Assembly (NCBI RefSeq): GCF_003368325.1 | Contig: NZ_CP031467.1 | Location: forward strand, 3,534,001 to 3,598,000 | Direction: 5' to 3' | Origin: Paraburkholderia caffeinilytica | GTDB taxonomy: Bacteria; Pseudomonadota; Gammaproteobacteria; Burkholderiales; Burkholderiaceae | DNA length: 64,000 nucleotides | Shown: piece by piece, positions 53,653 through 62,964 of the stretch | How positions within the stretch are numbered: the stretch's first letter is position 1 | Layout: every line of letters starts with the position of its first letter | The notes under the pieces: model-generated | Seen by the model: the letters and a program-made list of their open reading frames with translations, nothing else | Database searches by the model: none | Told to the model about the DNA's origin: nothing | Translations under genes and position numbers: made by a program

Positions 53653-54428
53653 TTCGTCTTCCTTGTGGTGTTCTTCTCTTTCTGCCGGTCGATGCGAAAG
53701 CGGTACTGCAACGCGTCGCCGCGGAAATAGAGGTATTCGTAGTCGATCGGTGTGCCGTCCGCGTCATGGGTAAGACGTTCGATGCGAAGCACCGGGCTGC
53801 CTTCTTCAACGTTCAGGGCGTCGACGATTTCATCGTCGGCGAGAATCGCGTCGATGGAGACGTCGGCGTGGCCGAGCGGCACGGTGCAATCGTTCTCGAG
53901 AATGAGGAAGATGTCGCGCGTGACGAGGTCCGCGCTCGCAAGGCGCTTCCCTAATGCCTCCGGGACCCACGTGATTTCGAGCGAGACGGGCTCGCGATTG
54001 AGCATCCGCACGCGCTGGATTTCGGCGACTTTCGCGCCCTCTGGCAGCTTGAGATGGCTCGCGATGTGCGCAGTGGCGGGAATGAAACGGATATGTTTGA
54101 GCTGGTTGACGATTTCATAGCCCATCGACGACATCGCTTCGGCGAAGCCTTGCAGCGCGCTGACGTTCTGGAAGGCCTTCGGCCTGGAGACGAAGGTGCC
54201 CTTGCCGTGAAGTTTGAAGACGAGCCCTTCCTTTTGCAGATCGCCGAGCGCTTGCCGCACGGTAATGCGGCTGACGTCGAACATCGCGCAGAGATCGCTT
54301 TCAGACGGCATCTGGGAATGGGCCGCATAGGTGCCGTCGAGAATGCGCGAACGCAACGCCGTCTTGATCTGCTCGTAGAGCGGAGGCGCGGAAAGAGGCA
54401 GCACGTTGGCAGAGTCGGGTTTCAGCAT
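53649..54428 (-). CDS. GntR-family regulator (HutC/UTRA type)
   Basis: From the ATG at 54428 the protein is 259 aa: a GntR winged HTH (about 15-80: LYEQIKTALRSRILDGTYAAHSQMPSESDLCAMFDVSRITVRQAL) and a UTRA effector domain (about 95-245). It is the first gene of the minus-strand operon; its stop overlaps the AprA-like start by 4 bp. A perfect inverted repeat at 54446-54461, 18 bp upstream of the start, is a likely operator, so it should repress this operon and perhaps the divergent ABC cluster. The upstream frame to 54776 is not used. Confidence 0.9.
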   Translation of the reverse strand: MLKPDSANVLPLSAPPLYEQIKTALRSRILDGTYAAHSQMPSESDLCAMFDVSRITVRQALGDLQKEGLVFKLHGKGTFVSRPKAFQNVSALQGFAEAMSSMGYEIVNQLKHIRFIPATAHIASHLKLPEGAKVAEIQRVRMLNREPVSLEITWVPEALGKRLASADLVTRDIFLILENDCTVPLGHADVSIDAILADDEIVDALNVEEGSPVLRIERLTHDADGTPIDYEYLYFRGDALQYRFRIDRQKEKNTTRKTK

Positions 54429-54804
54429 GATCTTGGGGTGTCTGTACTTGTTATGACAAGTTGCGTCACAGTCTAGTGATGGAGCGCGGACGGGCGAACG
54501 AAGATTTTGTGCTTTGCATTTCTGCTCAACAGCTTTCGGTGTTCGTGTTAGCCGCAACGTCCTGGCGCATGGCGCTATCCCGGTGCCTGGGCCGACGATG
54601 CCTTTATCCGCGATACGGGAACCGGCACATTCCTCGACCCACAAGAACGGCATGTGCTGAACTACAAAAGCGAGAAATTCTCGGCACCTGCAGGCGACAC
54701 GCCTGCCATTCGTCGTGCGCGACGCTTTGCATATCAGAACAAATTGGTTTTCCACACATATGGCGCGGGCAGACAATCATCGTTTTGGATGACGGTGCGC
54801 AACC
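54429..54804. promoter_or_regulatory. Divergent control region between the GntR operon and ABC cluster
   Basis: A 376-bp gap without a convincing gene. It contains the GntR-type operator at 54446-54461 and must hold both promoters. An AT-richer stretch at about 54720-54790 precedes the ABC gene start. Confidence 0.5.
54446..54461. promoter_or_regulatory. GntR-type operator
   Basis: ACTTGT-TATG-ACAAGT is a perfect 6-bp dyad with a 4-base spacer. The TTGT...ACAA core matches the HutC-subfamily style. It lies just upstream of gntR. Confidence 0.7.
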
Positions 54805-56319
54805 ATGGAAGCGGTCCCGAGCCCGAGCGAGCCGATCCTGAGCGCCTCTGCGCTCACGAAGCACTTCGGTGCCACCGTCGCGCTATCGAACCTCGACTTC
54901 TCGATCCATCCCGGCGAAGTCGTTGCGTTGATGGGCGCCAACGGTGCGGGCAAGTCGACGCTGGTCAAGATTCTGAGCGGCGTGTATCCACCCGACGGCG
55001 GCGCCTTGACGCTGCTGGGCAAGCCGTATCGGCCCACTTCGCCGCAGGCGGCCAAACAACTCGGCATTGCCACGGTGCATCAGTCGATTGCCGATGCGGT
55101 CGTACCGGCGCTGTCGATCGCGGACAACCTGCTGCTCGATCGCCTGTGCGATCCGGCGTCGCCGTGGCGCGTGCCGCCGGCGGCGCGGCGTGAGGCGGCG
55201 ACGCCGCTGGCGAGGCGAGTCGGGCTGGATGCCGATCTGTCGGCGCCGCTCGGGTCGCTTTCGCTCGCCAGTCAGCAACTCGTGACGCTGGCGCGCGCGC
55301 TGGCCTCGCGCCCCAGGCTGCTGATTCTCGACGAGCCCACCGCCAGCCTGTCCGCCGCCGAAGCCGAACGCCTGTTCGCGCGGCTCGAGCCATTGCGCGA
55401 AGAGGGCGTTGCGATCCTGCTGGTCTCGCATCGACTCGGTGATCTGCGGCGCATGGCGAACCGGGTGGCGATCGTGCGCGACGGTCGTCTTGTCGCCGAC
55501 CTGCAACCGCCAATCGATTTCGACGCCGCCGTCGAGACGATGATCGGACGGCCCCTGCCACAAGCCCGGACTCAGGATGCGAAGAGCGCGGCCTCGCTCG
55601 AAGCCTGTTTCAGCGTGCGCGACTTTCGATTGATGCCGGCGAGCCTCCCATTCGACCTCGACGTCCGGCGCGGCGAGATCGTGGCGATAGCGGGCCCGGT
55701 GGGCGGCGGCAAATCGCACTTCGCGCGAGCGATCTTCGGTGCGGCTCGCGCCGGCAGTGGCCGGATGCTGCTCGACGGCAAACCGTGGCGGCCTCGTTCG
55801 CCGGCCGATGCGATTCGCGCCGGCGTGTTCCTCGCCGGCGAGGATCGCTGGCGCACGTCGTTGTTTCCCGACAGCGTGCCGTTCGCGTCGATCGCGGGCA
55901 CGCTCAGTTTTCCGTTCCTGTCGCGCTGGTTCAGGCGCGGTGTGGTACGCGAGGCGGTGGAACGCGAGGCCGCGAGCGAGGCGATCCGAACCTTCGGTGT
56001 TCGTTGCACGGGCCCCGACGATCGTCTGACGCGCCTGTCCGGCGGCAATCAGCAGAAAGTCGTCCTTGCGCGCTGGCATGTCGAACGCGCGCGCCTGTTG
56101 CTGCTCGACGAACCGTTTCAGGGCGTCGACGCCGGCGCGCGCGCCGATATCGTCGATACCTTGCGGCGGCATGCGCGTCACCGCGCGACGCTCGTGTTCG
56201 TCAGCGATCTCGAAGAGGCCCTGGAGATCGCCGATCGCGTCGTGCGCTTCGATCGCGCGACGCTCGAGCGCGCAACAGTTCAACCATCCCACGACGCGAG
56301 CACCGAACCTCTTTCATGA
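54805..56319 (+). CDS. Sugar-type ABC transporter ATPase (RbsA-like)
   Basis: A 504-aa protein with two tandem ATPase domains, typical of the CUT2 (ribose-type) family. Walker A motifs are GANGAGKS (44-51) and GPVGGGKS (about 297-304). The C-terminal signature is LSGGNQQK, while the N-terminal one is degenerate (LSLASQQ, consensus LSxGQQQ). The Walker B segments are LLILDEPTASLS and LLLLDEPFQGVD. It powers the permease encoded next, with a 4-bp overlap. The cluster continues with sulfur-type flavoenzymes, so the cargo may be an organosulfur compound rather than a plain sugar. Confidence 0.9.
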   Translation: MEAVPSPSEPILSASALTKHFGATVALSNLDFSIHPGEVVALMGANGAGKSTLVKILSGVYPPDGGALTLLGKPYRPTSPQAAKQLGIATVHQSIADAVVPALSIADNLLLDRLCDPASPWRVPPAARREAATPLARRVGLDADLSAPLGSLSLASQQLVTLARALASRPRLLILDEPTASLSAAEAERLFARLEPLREEGVAILLVSHRLGDLRRMANRVAIVRDGRLVADLQPPIDFDAAVETMIGRPLPQARTQDAKSAASLEACFSVRDFRLMPASLPFDLDVRRGEIVAIAGPVGGGKSHFARAIFGAARAGSGRMLLDGKPWRPRSPADAIRAGVFLAGEDRWRTSLFPDSVPFASIAGTLSFPFLSRWFRRGVVREAVEREAASEAIRTFGVRCTGPDDRLTRLSGGNQQKVVLARWHVERARLLLLDEPFQGVDAGARADIVDTLRRHARHRATLVFVSDLEEALEIADRVVRFDRATLERATVQPSHDASTEPLS

Positions 56320-57377
56320 AACCCCAACCCCTTACCCCTTCCATTACCGGCGACGCGGCACCCGGCCAGCGGGCGCAGTCAGCATGGCGCAGCCTGCGCG
56401 ATCACCTGGAGCGCACCGGCATCCTGCTCGTACTGGCGATTCTGATTGCCGTATTCGCCATCAGGGAACCGGCCTTTCTGAACATCGACAACCTGTTCAG
56501 CATCCTTCAGGCGGTGTCGATCGTGGCGTTGCTCGGCATTGGCGTGACGATCACGCTGGCGGCAGGCGGCTTCGATCTGTCGGTGGGCAGCGTGGCCGCG
56601 TCGGCTCAGATGGCGGCGAGCTATGTGCTGATCGTCTGGCATGGCAGCGCGTTGGCGGCCGTGGCTGCGTGCGTCGCGCTCGGCGTTGTGGCCGGCCTGT
56701 TCAACGGCCTGCTGATCACGCGGCTGCGTGTGCCGGACCAACTGGCGACACTCGGCACGCTGTTTCTGCTGGCCGGTCTGCAATTGATTCCAACGGGCGG
56801 CCGCTCGCTCGCAACCGGTACCGTGCTGCCCGACGGCACGGAGGCGAGCGGGATTTTCCCGGACGCGTTTCTGGCATTGGGGCGTCTGCGTCTTTTCGAT
56901 GTCGTGCCGCTCCCCGTGCTGATTCTCAGCGTATTGACGGTGCTTGCCTGCATCGTGATGGAGACGACGCGCTGGGGCCGGGTGATCTATGCGATCGGTG
57001 GCAACGAGACGGCCGCGCGGCTGGCGGGTGCGCCCACGGCCCGCTACCGGGTCGCGGCCTATGTTGCCTCGGGAGCGATCGCATCGCTGGGCGGCGTGCT
57101 GATCGCCGCGCGTGTCGGGCGCGGCGACGTCAGCGCGGGACACTCCCTGTTGCTCGATGCCGTGGCGGCTGCGCTGATGGGGTATGCGGTGTGGGGCGCG
57201 AAGCGGCCCAACGTGTTCGGCACCGTGGTGGGGGCCGTGTTTGTCGGCGTGCTGCTGAATGGCTTGACCATGCTGAATGCGCCGTACTACATGCAGGATT
57301 TCATCAAGGGTGTGCTGCTGGTTCTTGCACTGGCATTTACCTTCAGTGTCGGGCGGCCTGCGGACTCTCGTGGGTGA
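56316..57377 (+). CDS. Sugar-type ABC transporter permease (RbsC-like)
   Basis: A 353-aa CUT2-family inner-membrane permease, with many membrane segments and the conserved ITLAAGGFDLSVGSVAASAQMAA and GGVLIAARVGRGDVSAGHSLLLDAVAAALMG. The start is placed at the ATG overlapping the ATPase stop (ATGA), and the frame keeps a hydrophilic N-tail. With the ATPase and the binding protein at 60199 it forms one importer, although its binding protein gene is separated from it by two flavoenzyme genes. The substrate is unknown. Confidence 0.9.
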   Translation: MKPQPLTPSITGDAAPGQRAQSAWRSLRDHLERTGILLVLAILIAVFAIREPAFLNIDNLFSILQAVSIVALLGIGVTITLAAGGFDLSVGSVAASAQMAASYVLIVWHGSALAAVAACVALGVVAGLFNGLLITRLRVPDQLATLGTLFLLAGLQLIPTGGRSLATGTVLPDGTEASGIFPDAFLALGRLRLFDVVPLPVLILSVLTVLACIVMETTRWGRVIYAIGGNETAARLAGAPTARYRVAAYVASGAIASLGGVLIAARVGRGDVSAGHSLLLDAVAAALMGYAVWGAKRPNVFGTVVGAVFVGVLLNGLTMLNAPYYMQDFIKGVLLVLALAFTFSVGRPADSRG

Positions 57378-57498
57378 GTGTCACGCGTCACTGAAAGTCG
57401 TTTGCCATCCGAAGGAATATCGATTGCCGAATCGTTCAGTTTGCGCATGCGGTGTCCGCTGATAGATTGAGCGCACAGTCATTCAAGCGGAGACCCCA

Positions 57499-58737
57499 AT
57501 GGCAGAGATTGACGAAACGGCATCATCGAGCACCTTCAATGAGAGTCGGCACGCGGTGCGCATCATTGCCGACGACGCGCAGGCGATCGCGGTGGCGCAT
57601 GAGCTTGCGGGCCGCCTCGCGCACGGGGCGGCACAGCGCGATAGCGAACGCCGCTTGCCTCGCGAGGAGATCGAGTGGTTCTCGCAGTCCGGGCTGTGGG
57701 CCATCACGGTGCCGAAGGCATACGGCGGCGCGGGGGTGTCGTTTGTCACGTTGACGGAAGTCGTCAAGATCATTTCAGCAGCGGATCCGTCGTTGGGGCA
57801 GCTGCCGCAGAACCACTTCGGCCTGGTCGACGTGATCGCGCTAACCGGCACGGAGGAGCAGAAGCAATACTTCTTCGCGCAGGTGCTGGGCGGCAAGCGC
57901 TTCGGTAACGGCTTTTCGGAGAAGGGCACGAGAAACGTGCTCGATCTGAAAACGAGCGTGACGCGGGACGGCGGCGACTACGTGGTCCATGGCACCAAGT
58001 TCTATTCGACCGGCGCGTTATTCGCCGACTTCGTCCCCGTGCTGGGGCTCGATAGCGAGCGCAAAGGCTGGCTCGCCTACATTCCGAAGGGTACGCCGGG
58101 GCTGACCGTGATCGACGACTGGTCGGGCTTCGGTCAACGCACCACGGCAAGCGGCACCGTGGTGCTGGAGCGCGTGCGCGTGCCGGCTTCGCATGTGTTG
58201 CCGGCGCATCGCGTATCCGATTTTCCAACGCTCAACGGTCCGGTCTCGCAGATCATTCAGGCGGCCATCGACGCCGGCATCGCGAAGGCGGCGCTCGACG
58301 ACACGCTGACGTTCGTGCGCTCGCGTTCGCGGCCGTGGATCGACAGCGGGGTCGAGCGCGCGAGCGACGATCCGCTGACCGTGCGGGAGATCGGAAATTT
58401 GCACATCCGCTTGCACGCTGCCGAGGCCTTGCTCGAATGGGCCGCGCGCGTGATCGACGAGATTGCCGCGAAAGCGGAGACGACCGAAGACGACGTGGCG
58501 CGCGCGTCGGTCGCCGTGGGCGAAGCGAAAGTGTTGACGACGGAAGCCGCCTTGCTGGCAGGCGAAAAGCTGTTCGAACTTGGCGGGACCCAGTCGACGC
58601 TTGGCGAACACAATCTCGACCGGCACTGGCGCAACGCACGCGTCCATACGCTGCATGACCCGGTGCGCTGGAAGTATCACCTGGTCGGCAACTACTATCT
58701 GAACGGCACCAAGCCCGCACGCCACCCCTGGAATTGA
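57499..58737 (+). CDS. SfnB/DszC-like acyl-CoA dehydrogenase-fold flavoenzyme
   Basis: A 412-aa flavoprotein with the acyl-CoA dehydrogenase fold. It has the N-terminal SGLWAITVPKAYGGAGVSFVTLTEVVKIIS, central GFSEKGTRNVLDLKTSVTR and a C-terminal DRHWRNARVHTLHDPVRWKYHLVGNYYLNG, a tail typical of the SfnB/DszC sulfur-acquisition subgroup rather than true acyl-CoA dehydrogenases. Members use reduced flavin and O2 to oxidise organosulfur compounds. It lies 121 bp after the permease gene and 31 bp before an LLM monooxygenase. A flavin reductase is not encoded in the window and would be supplied from elsewhere. Confidence 0.88.
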   Translation: MAEIDETASSSTFNESRHAVRIIADDAQAIAVAHELAGRLAHGAAQRDSERRLPREEIEWFSQSGLWAITVPKAYGGAGVSFVTLTEVVKIISAADPSLGQLPQNHFGLVDVIALTGTEEQKQYFFAQVLGGKRFGNGFSEKGTRNVLDLKTSVTRDGGDYVVHGTKFYSTGALFADFVPVLGLDSERKGWLAYIPKGTPGLTVIDDWSGFGQRTTASGTVVLERVRVPASHVLPAHRVSDFPTLNGPVSQIIQAAIDAGIAKAALDDTLTFVRSRSRPWIDSGVERASDDPLTVREIGNLHIRLHAAEALLEWAARVIDEIAAKAETTEDDVARASVAVGEAKVLTTEAALLAGEKLFELGGTQSTLGEHNLDRHWRNARVHTLHDPVRWKYHLVGNYYLNGTKPARHPWN

Positions 58738-58768
58738 CGCCAGGCGCACTCCTTAACCGATCCCGATC

Positions 58769-60151
58769 ATGGCCAGAGAAATCCGTCTCAACGCATTCGA
58801 CATGAACTGCGTGGGGCACCAGTCGCCAGGCTTATGGGCGCATCCACGCGACACGTCGTGGCGTTACAAGCAACTCGACTACTGGACCGATCTCGCGAAA
58901 CTGCTCGAGCGCGGCAAGTTCGACGGCCTTTTCATCGCCGACGTACTGGGTATTTACGACGTCTTCAACGGCAATGGCGACGCCGCGATCCGCCAGGCCG
59001 CGCAGATCCCGGTCAACGATCCGGTCCTGCTCGTCTCGGCGATGGCGAACGTGACCGAGCATCTCGGCTTCGGGGTGACCTGCTCGCTCTCGTATGAGCA
59101 CCCGTATCCGTTCGCACGGCGCATGTCGACGCTCGATCATCTGACCAACGGCCGGGTTGGCTGGAACATCGTCACGTCGTATCTGGACAGCGCCGCGCGC
59201 AACGTCGGCTTGCCGGCTCAGACCCATCATGACGAGCGCTATTCGCTCGCCGAGGAATATCTCGAGGTCTGCTACAAGCTGTGGGAAGCCTCCTGGGAAG
59301 ACGACGCCGTGGTGCGCGACGCCGCGCGAAAGCTTTTCACCGAACCGTCGAAGGTCCATCCCATCAACCACCGTGGGCAGTATTTCGACGTGCCCGGTAT
59401 TCATCTCTGCGAGCCGTCGCCGCAGCGCACGCCGGTGCTCTATCAGGCGGGCGCCTCGAAGCGCGGCAAGGACTTCGCCGCGCAGCACGCCGAGTGCATC
59501 TTTATCGCCGCGCCGTCGCGCACGATCCTGAAGAATTTTGTCGCCGATATCCGGGCGCGCGTGAAGTCGTTCGGCCGCGATCCGCATGACGTGCTGATTT
59601 TTAACCTGCACACGGTGATCACGGGCAAGACGTCGGCGGATGCGCACGCGAAGCACGCCGACTATCGCCGCTATGCAAGCGACGAGGGTGCGCTCGCGCT
59701 GATGTCGGGCTGGACCGGCATCGACCTGTCGAAGTACGACCTTGACGAGCCGCTGCGCCATGTCGAGAGCAACGCGGTGCAATCGGCCGTTGAGGCTTTG
59801 TCGAGCGCCGATCCGACGCGCGTGTGGACCGTGCGTGAGATTGCGAAGTGGGGCGGCATTGGTGGACTCGGACCGCTTTCGGTGGGCAGTCCGCAGGAGA
59901 TCGCCGACGAATTGCAGTCGTGGGTCGAAGAGACTGACGTCGACGGATTCAATCTCGCTTATGCCTTGACGCACGAGAGCTTCGCGGATTTCGTCGAACT
60001 GGTCGTGCCTGAATTGCAACGGCGCGGCGCCTACAAGACCGGGTACACGAACGGCTCGCTGCGCGAAAAACTGCACGGCCGCGGCCCGCGGCTGACCGAA
60101 CCGCATCCCGGTGCGGCCTATCGCACACGCACCCCGGCTCATGCCGGATAG
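58769..60151 (+). CDS. NtaA/DszA/SnaA-family FMNH2-dependent monooxygenase
   Basis: A 460-aa bacterial-luciferase-like monooxygenase of the NtaA/SnaA/DszA type. It starts MAREIRLNAFDMNCVGHQSPGLWAHPRD and has SAMANVTEHLGFGVTCSLSYEHPYPFARRMSTLDHLTNGRVGWNIVTSY and a late QYFDVPGIHLCEPSPQRTPVLYQAGAS. Members cleave C-S or C-N bonds using FMNH2 and O2 (dibenzothiophene sulfone, nitrilotriacetate). Its neighbours suggest a sulfur substrate. It has a 31-bp gap from the SfnB-like gene and sits before the binding protein gene. Confidence 0.9.
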   Translation: MAREIRLNAFDMNCVGHQSPGLWAHPRDTSWRYKQLDYWTDLAKLLERGKFDGLFIADVLGIYDVFNGNGDAAIRQAAQIPVNDPVLLVSAMANVTEHLGFGVTCSLSYEHPYPFARRMSTLDHLTNGRVGWNIVTSYLDSAARNVGLPAQTHHDERYSLAEEYLEVCYKLWEASWEDDAVVRDAARKLFTEPSKVHPINHRGQYFDVPGIHLCEPSPQRTPVLYQAGASKRGKDFAAQHAECIFIAAPSRTILKNFVADIRARVKSFGRDPHDVLIFNLHTVITGKTSADAHAKHADYRRYASDEGALALMSGWTGIDLSKYDLDEPLRHVESNAVQSAVEALSSADPTRVWTVREIAKWGGIGGLGPLSVGSPQEIADELQSWVEETDVDGFNLAYALTHESFADFVELVVPELQRRGAYKTGYTNGSLREKLHGRGPRLTEPHPGAAYRTRTPAHAG

Positions 60152-60198
60152 CACCCGCTTACTTATCACTACATCGACTAACAGGTTGGAGATCATTG

Positions 60199-61269
60199 AT
60201 GAAATCGTTTCTTCGTCGCAAGCTGGATGTGGGCCTTACGTTCCGCGCACTCGCCCTCGCGGCGGCCACGATGCTGGCGGGAGCCGCCGCGCACGCGGCT
60301 CCGCTCAAAGGCGCACCCGCGCCCTTCGACAAGGGCGGCGTGAAGGTCGCGCTCGTCAACTATCTGTCGACGGGCGACTTCTTCCAGGCGTATGAAGCCG
60401 GCGCGCAAAAGCAGGCCAGGGCGCTCGGCATCGATCTGCGCATCTACGAAGGCCGTCAGGATGCGGCCGAGCAACGTGAACAGATTCAGCAGGCCATCAG
60501 CCTCGGCGTGTCGGCGATCATCGTGAACCACGGCTTGCCTGAATCGCTCAAGGACGTCGTGCAGCGAGCGTTGGACAAGGGCATCAAGGTCGTCGCGTTC
60601 GATGTCGACCTGGGCAATCCGAAGGTGCCGCAGATCGAGCAGAGCGATCGCGATCTGGCCTCGCTGCTGCTCGACCAGGCAGTGAAGGACAACGGCGATA
60701 CCTTCGCCGCCGGCTATGTGTATGTAGCGGGTTTCGCGCCGCTCGACCGGCGCGATGCCGTGTGGCGCGACTTCAAGGCCGCCCATCCGAAGGTTCAGGA
60801 GAAGGCGCGCTGGGGCACGGTGGACAATCCGATCGCGCAGTCGGTGGCCAACCAGGCCGCCGCGGCCTATCGTGCCCATCCGGAGATTCGCGTGGTGTTC
60901 GCGCCTTACGACGAATTCGCACGCGGCGCGAAGCTCGCTGCCGACGAGGCCAACCTGTCGTCGAAACTGCGCATTTACAGCGCCGATATCTCGACGTCCG
61001 ATATCGAGGCCATTCGTGCGCCGAATAGCGCGTGGGTGGCGACGGCGGCGACCAACCCGGCAGTGGTCGGCGCGGTGTCCGTGCGAGCCGCCGCATTGTT
61101 GCTCACGGGACAGGCGCCCGACCACCGGATCGTCGTCAAGCCGACGCTGATCACGCGCGACGATCTGGTGAAGAACAACATCAGGACGATCGCCGAGCTC
61201 GGCGAGAAATTCCCGGCATTCCGTTCGAGCGATGCCGCCACGGCAGCGTGGATCCCGGCGGCGGATTGA
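60199..61269 (+). CDS. Sugar-type ABC substrate-binding protein (RbsB-like)
   Basis: From the ATG at 60199 (GGAG at 60188-60191, seven bases upstream; a TTG lies 3 bp before) this is a 356-aa periplasmic binding protein with a leader to about residue 34 (HAAP). The mature part follows the RbsB/LsrB fold: KVALVNYLSTGDFFQAYEAGAQKQA, QIQQAISLGVSAIIVNHG, VVAFDVDLGNP and FAAGYVYVAGFAPLDRRDAVW. It captures the cargo of the ABC importer encoded upstream. Its position between flavin monooxygenase genes ties that cargo to sulfur metabolism. Confidence 0.9.
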   Translation: MKSFLRRKLDVGLTFRALALAAATMLAGAAAHAAPLKGAPAPFDKGGVKVALVNYLSTGDFFQAYEAGAQKQARALGIDLRIYEGRQDAAEQREQIQQAISLGVSAIIVNHGLPESLKDVVQRALDKGIKVVAFDVDLGNPKVPQIEQSDRDLASLLLDQAVKDNGDTFAAGYVYVAGFAPLDRRDAVWRDFKAAHPKVQEKARWGTVDNPIAQSVANQAAAAYRAHPEIRVVFAPYDEFARGAKLAADEANLSSKLRIYSADISTSDIEAIRAPNSAWVATAATNPAVVGAVSVRAAALLLTGQAPDHRIVVKPTLITRDDLVKNNIRTIAELGEKFPAFRSSDAATAAWIPAAD

Positions 61270-61590
61270 GCGTTGGAGGCTGCGCGAGGTGTCGTGCGTA
61301 GTCGCCTTGCGAGCATGTCAAATCCGGAGCATGACTTTGCACGATTCTTTTTTCCTCCACGGTCGGCCTGCGCCGATGCTGAAACGATAGACGCAGGCGT
61401 CTGCCGCAGCATCGCAGAATCTGCAATATCGAAAGCGTGAATTCTTGTTTGTTCGTGACGCAGCGTTTCGTTAGCATGCGGCGTTCGGGTCGTTGCCGGG
61501 CCTCGTTGGTCGACGCAGCTTGAGACGGTCGTCGAGCGAGGTGGCGGTAACGCTTGCCCGGTGCGTTTTCACAGCTCTCACGCCTTCGAC
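61270..61590. promoter_or_regulatory. Intergenic region before the MmgE/PrpD gene
   Basis: No gene. A moderately AT-rich segment at about 61425-61470 (gaattcttgtttgttcg) may be a separate promoter for the last two genes. Confidence 0.35.
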
Positions 61591-62964
61591 ATGTCAAGCC
61601 TCCATGTACCCAACGCCGGCCAGCAGGCCACCGGCGTGACACGACGGCTGGCCACCGCGATCGCTCAGGCGTCGCCATCGCGCGACGTCGGCGCTATTGC
61701 CGCGGCAAGACGCGGCGTCCTCGACTTTCTCGCCGCCGCCTTTGCCGGCGCGAACGACAGCGGCTATCGAAAACTCCTGACGGTGAGCGCCAACGACTCG
61801 CGCGGCGAAGCATCGGTGATCGGCAGCAGCGCCCGTGCGTCCGCGCAGCAGGCTGCGTTGCTTAACGGTTACGCCGGACACGCGCTCGATTACGACGACG
61901 TGCACAGCAGCGTGCGAGGCCATCCTGCGACGGTATTGCTGCCCGCGCTGTTCGCGCTGGCCCAGACGCGCGGCAGCAGCGCACTCGACTTGCTCGACGC
62001 CTACGTCGTCGGCGTCGAAACGATGGCGCGCCTCGGTCTGGCACTCGGCAGCCGGCACTACGAGCAGGGTTTCCATAACACCGCCACGTTGGGCACGCTC
62101 GGCGCGGCGGCTGCCGCGTCGTATCTGCTGAAGCTCGATGCCGGCGCCATCGAGAACGCGCTGGGTCTTGCCGCCACGCAATCAGCCGGCTTACGCCTGC
62201 AATTCGGCAGCGAAGCGAAACCCTTGCATGCCGGGCTCGCCGCCCGCGCCGGCCTGTTCGCCGCCGAACTCGCGGCGGCGGGACTGCAGGGCTCGCCTGA
62301 AGCACTGGACGGGCCGGTCGGTTTTTTCGCCGTGTTCAGCGGCGGCGCCGCGCAACCCGAACGCGTGCTGGAAGGCTGGGGCGCGCCCTGGCAAATCGTG
62401 GCGCCGGGTCTGTACTTCAAGCCGTGGGCGTGCTGCACGGCGACGCACTACGCCGTGCATGCCGCATTGACATTGCGAGACACACACCGGCTCACACCCG
62501 ACGACATCGCCGGCGTGACGGTGACCTTTCCACCCGGCGGCGACACACCGCTTGCCCGACATTTGCCTTCGACCGGACTCGAGGCGCGTTTCAGCGTTGC
62601 CTACGCGGTCGCCGCCGCGCTGACGGATGGTTCGCCCGGCGTCGCCATCTTCGCGGATAGTCCGGTGCGCGAGGACCTGATTGCGCTCGCCGGGCGCGTG
62701 ACAAGCCGTCACGATGAAACCGCGGCGCGCGCGTCGACCGATCCGGCCACGCGTTTCTCGACTGTCGAGATCGCATTGCGCAACGGGACGGTGCTGAGCC
62801 ATAAGACCGACCGTCTCTACAGCGCGGAAGATCTGCCCGCGAAGTTCGCGGACGCCACCGGCCACGACGCACGCGTCGCGTTTCTCCCCGCGCATATCGA
62901 CACCATGCAGAGCAGCGCCGACCTCGCTTCCCTTTTCAATGTCCTCGCATCGATCCACGTATGA
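61591..62964 (+). CDS. MmgE/PrpD-family protein
   Basis: A protein of about 457 aa from the ATG at 61591 (a GTG at 61561 is possible). The MmgE/PrpD domain covers nearly all of it: AAARRGVLDFLAAAFAGAND, NGYAGHALDYDDVHSSVRGHPATVLLPALFAL, FKPWACCTATHYAVHAAL. Relatives include 2-methylcitrate dehydratase, cis-aconitate decarboxylase and unknown hydro-lyases. No other methylcitrate-cycle gene is here, so a role on a cluster substrate is more likely. Its stop overlaps the next gene's ATG (4 bp), which couples it to the LLM monooxygenase. Confidence 0.88.
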   Translation: MSSLHVPNAGQQATGVTRRLATAIAQASPSRDVGAIAAARRGVLDFLAAAFAGANDSGYRKLLTVSANDSRGEASVIGSSARASAQQAALLNGYAGHALDYDDVHSSVRGHPATVLLPALFALAQTRGSSALDLLDAYVVGVETMARLGLALGSRHYEQGFHNTATLGTLGAAAAASYLLKLDAGAIENALGLAATQSAGLRLQFGSEAKPLHAGLAARAGLFAAELAAAGLQGSPEALDGPVGFFAVFSGGAAQPERVLEGWGAPWQIVAPGLYFKPWACCTATHYAVHAALTLRDTHRLTPDDIAGVTVTFPPGGDTPLARHLPSTGLEARFSVAYAVAAALTDGSPGVAIFADSPVREDLIALAGRVTSRHDETAARASTDPATRFSTVEIALRNGTVLSHKTDRLYSAEDLPAKFADATGHDARVAFLPAHIDTMQSSADLASLFNVLASIHV

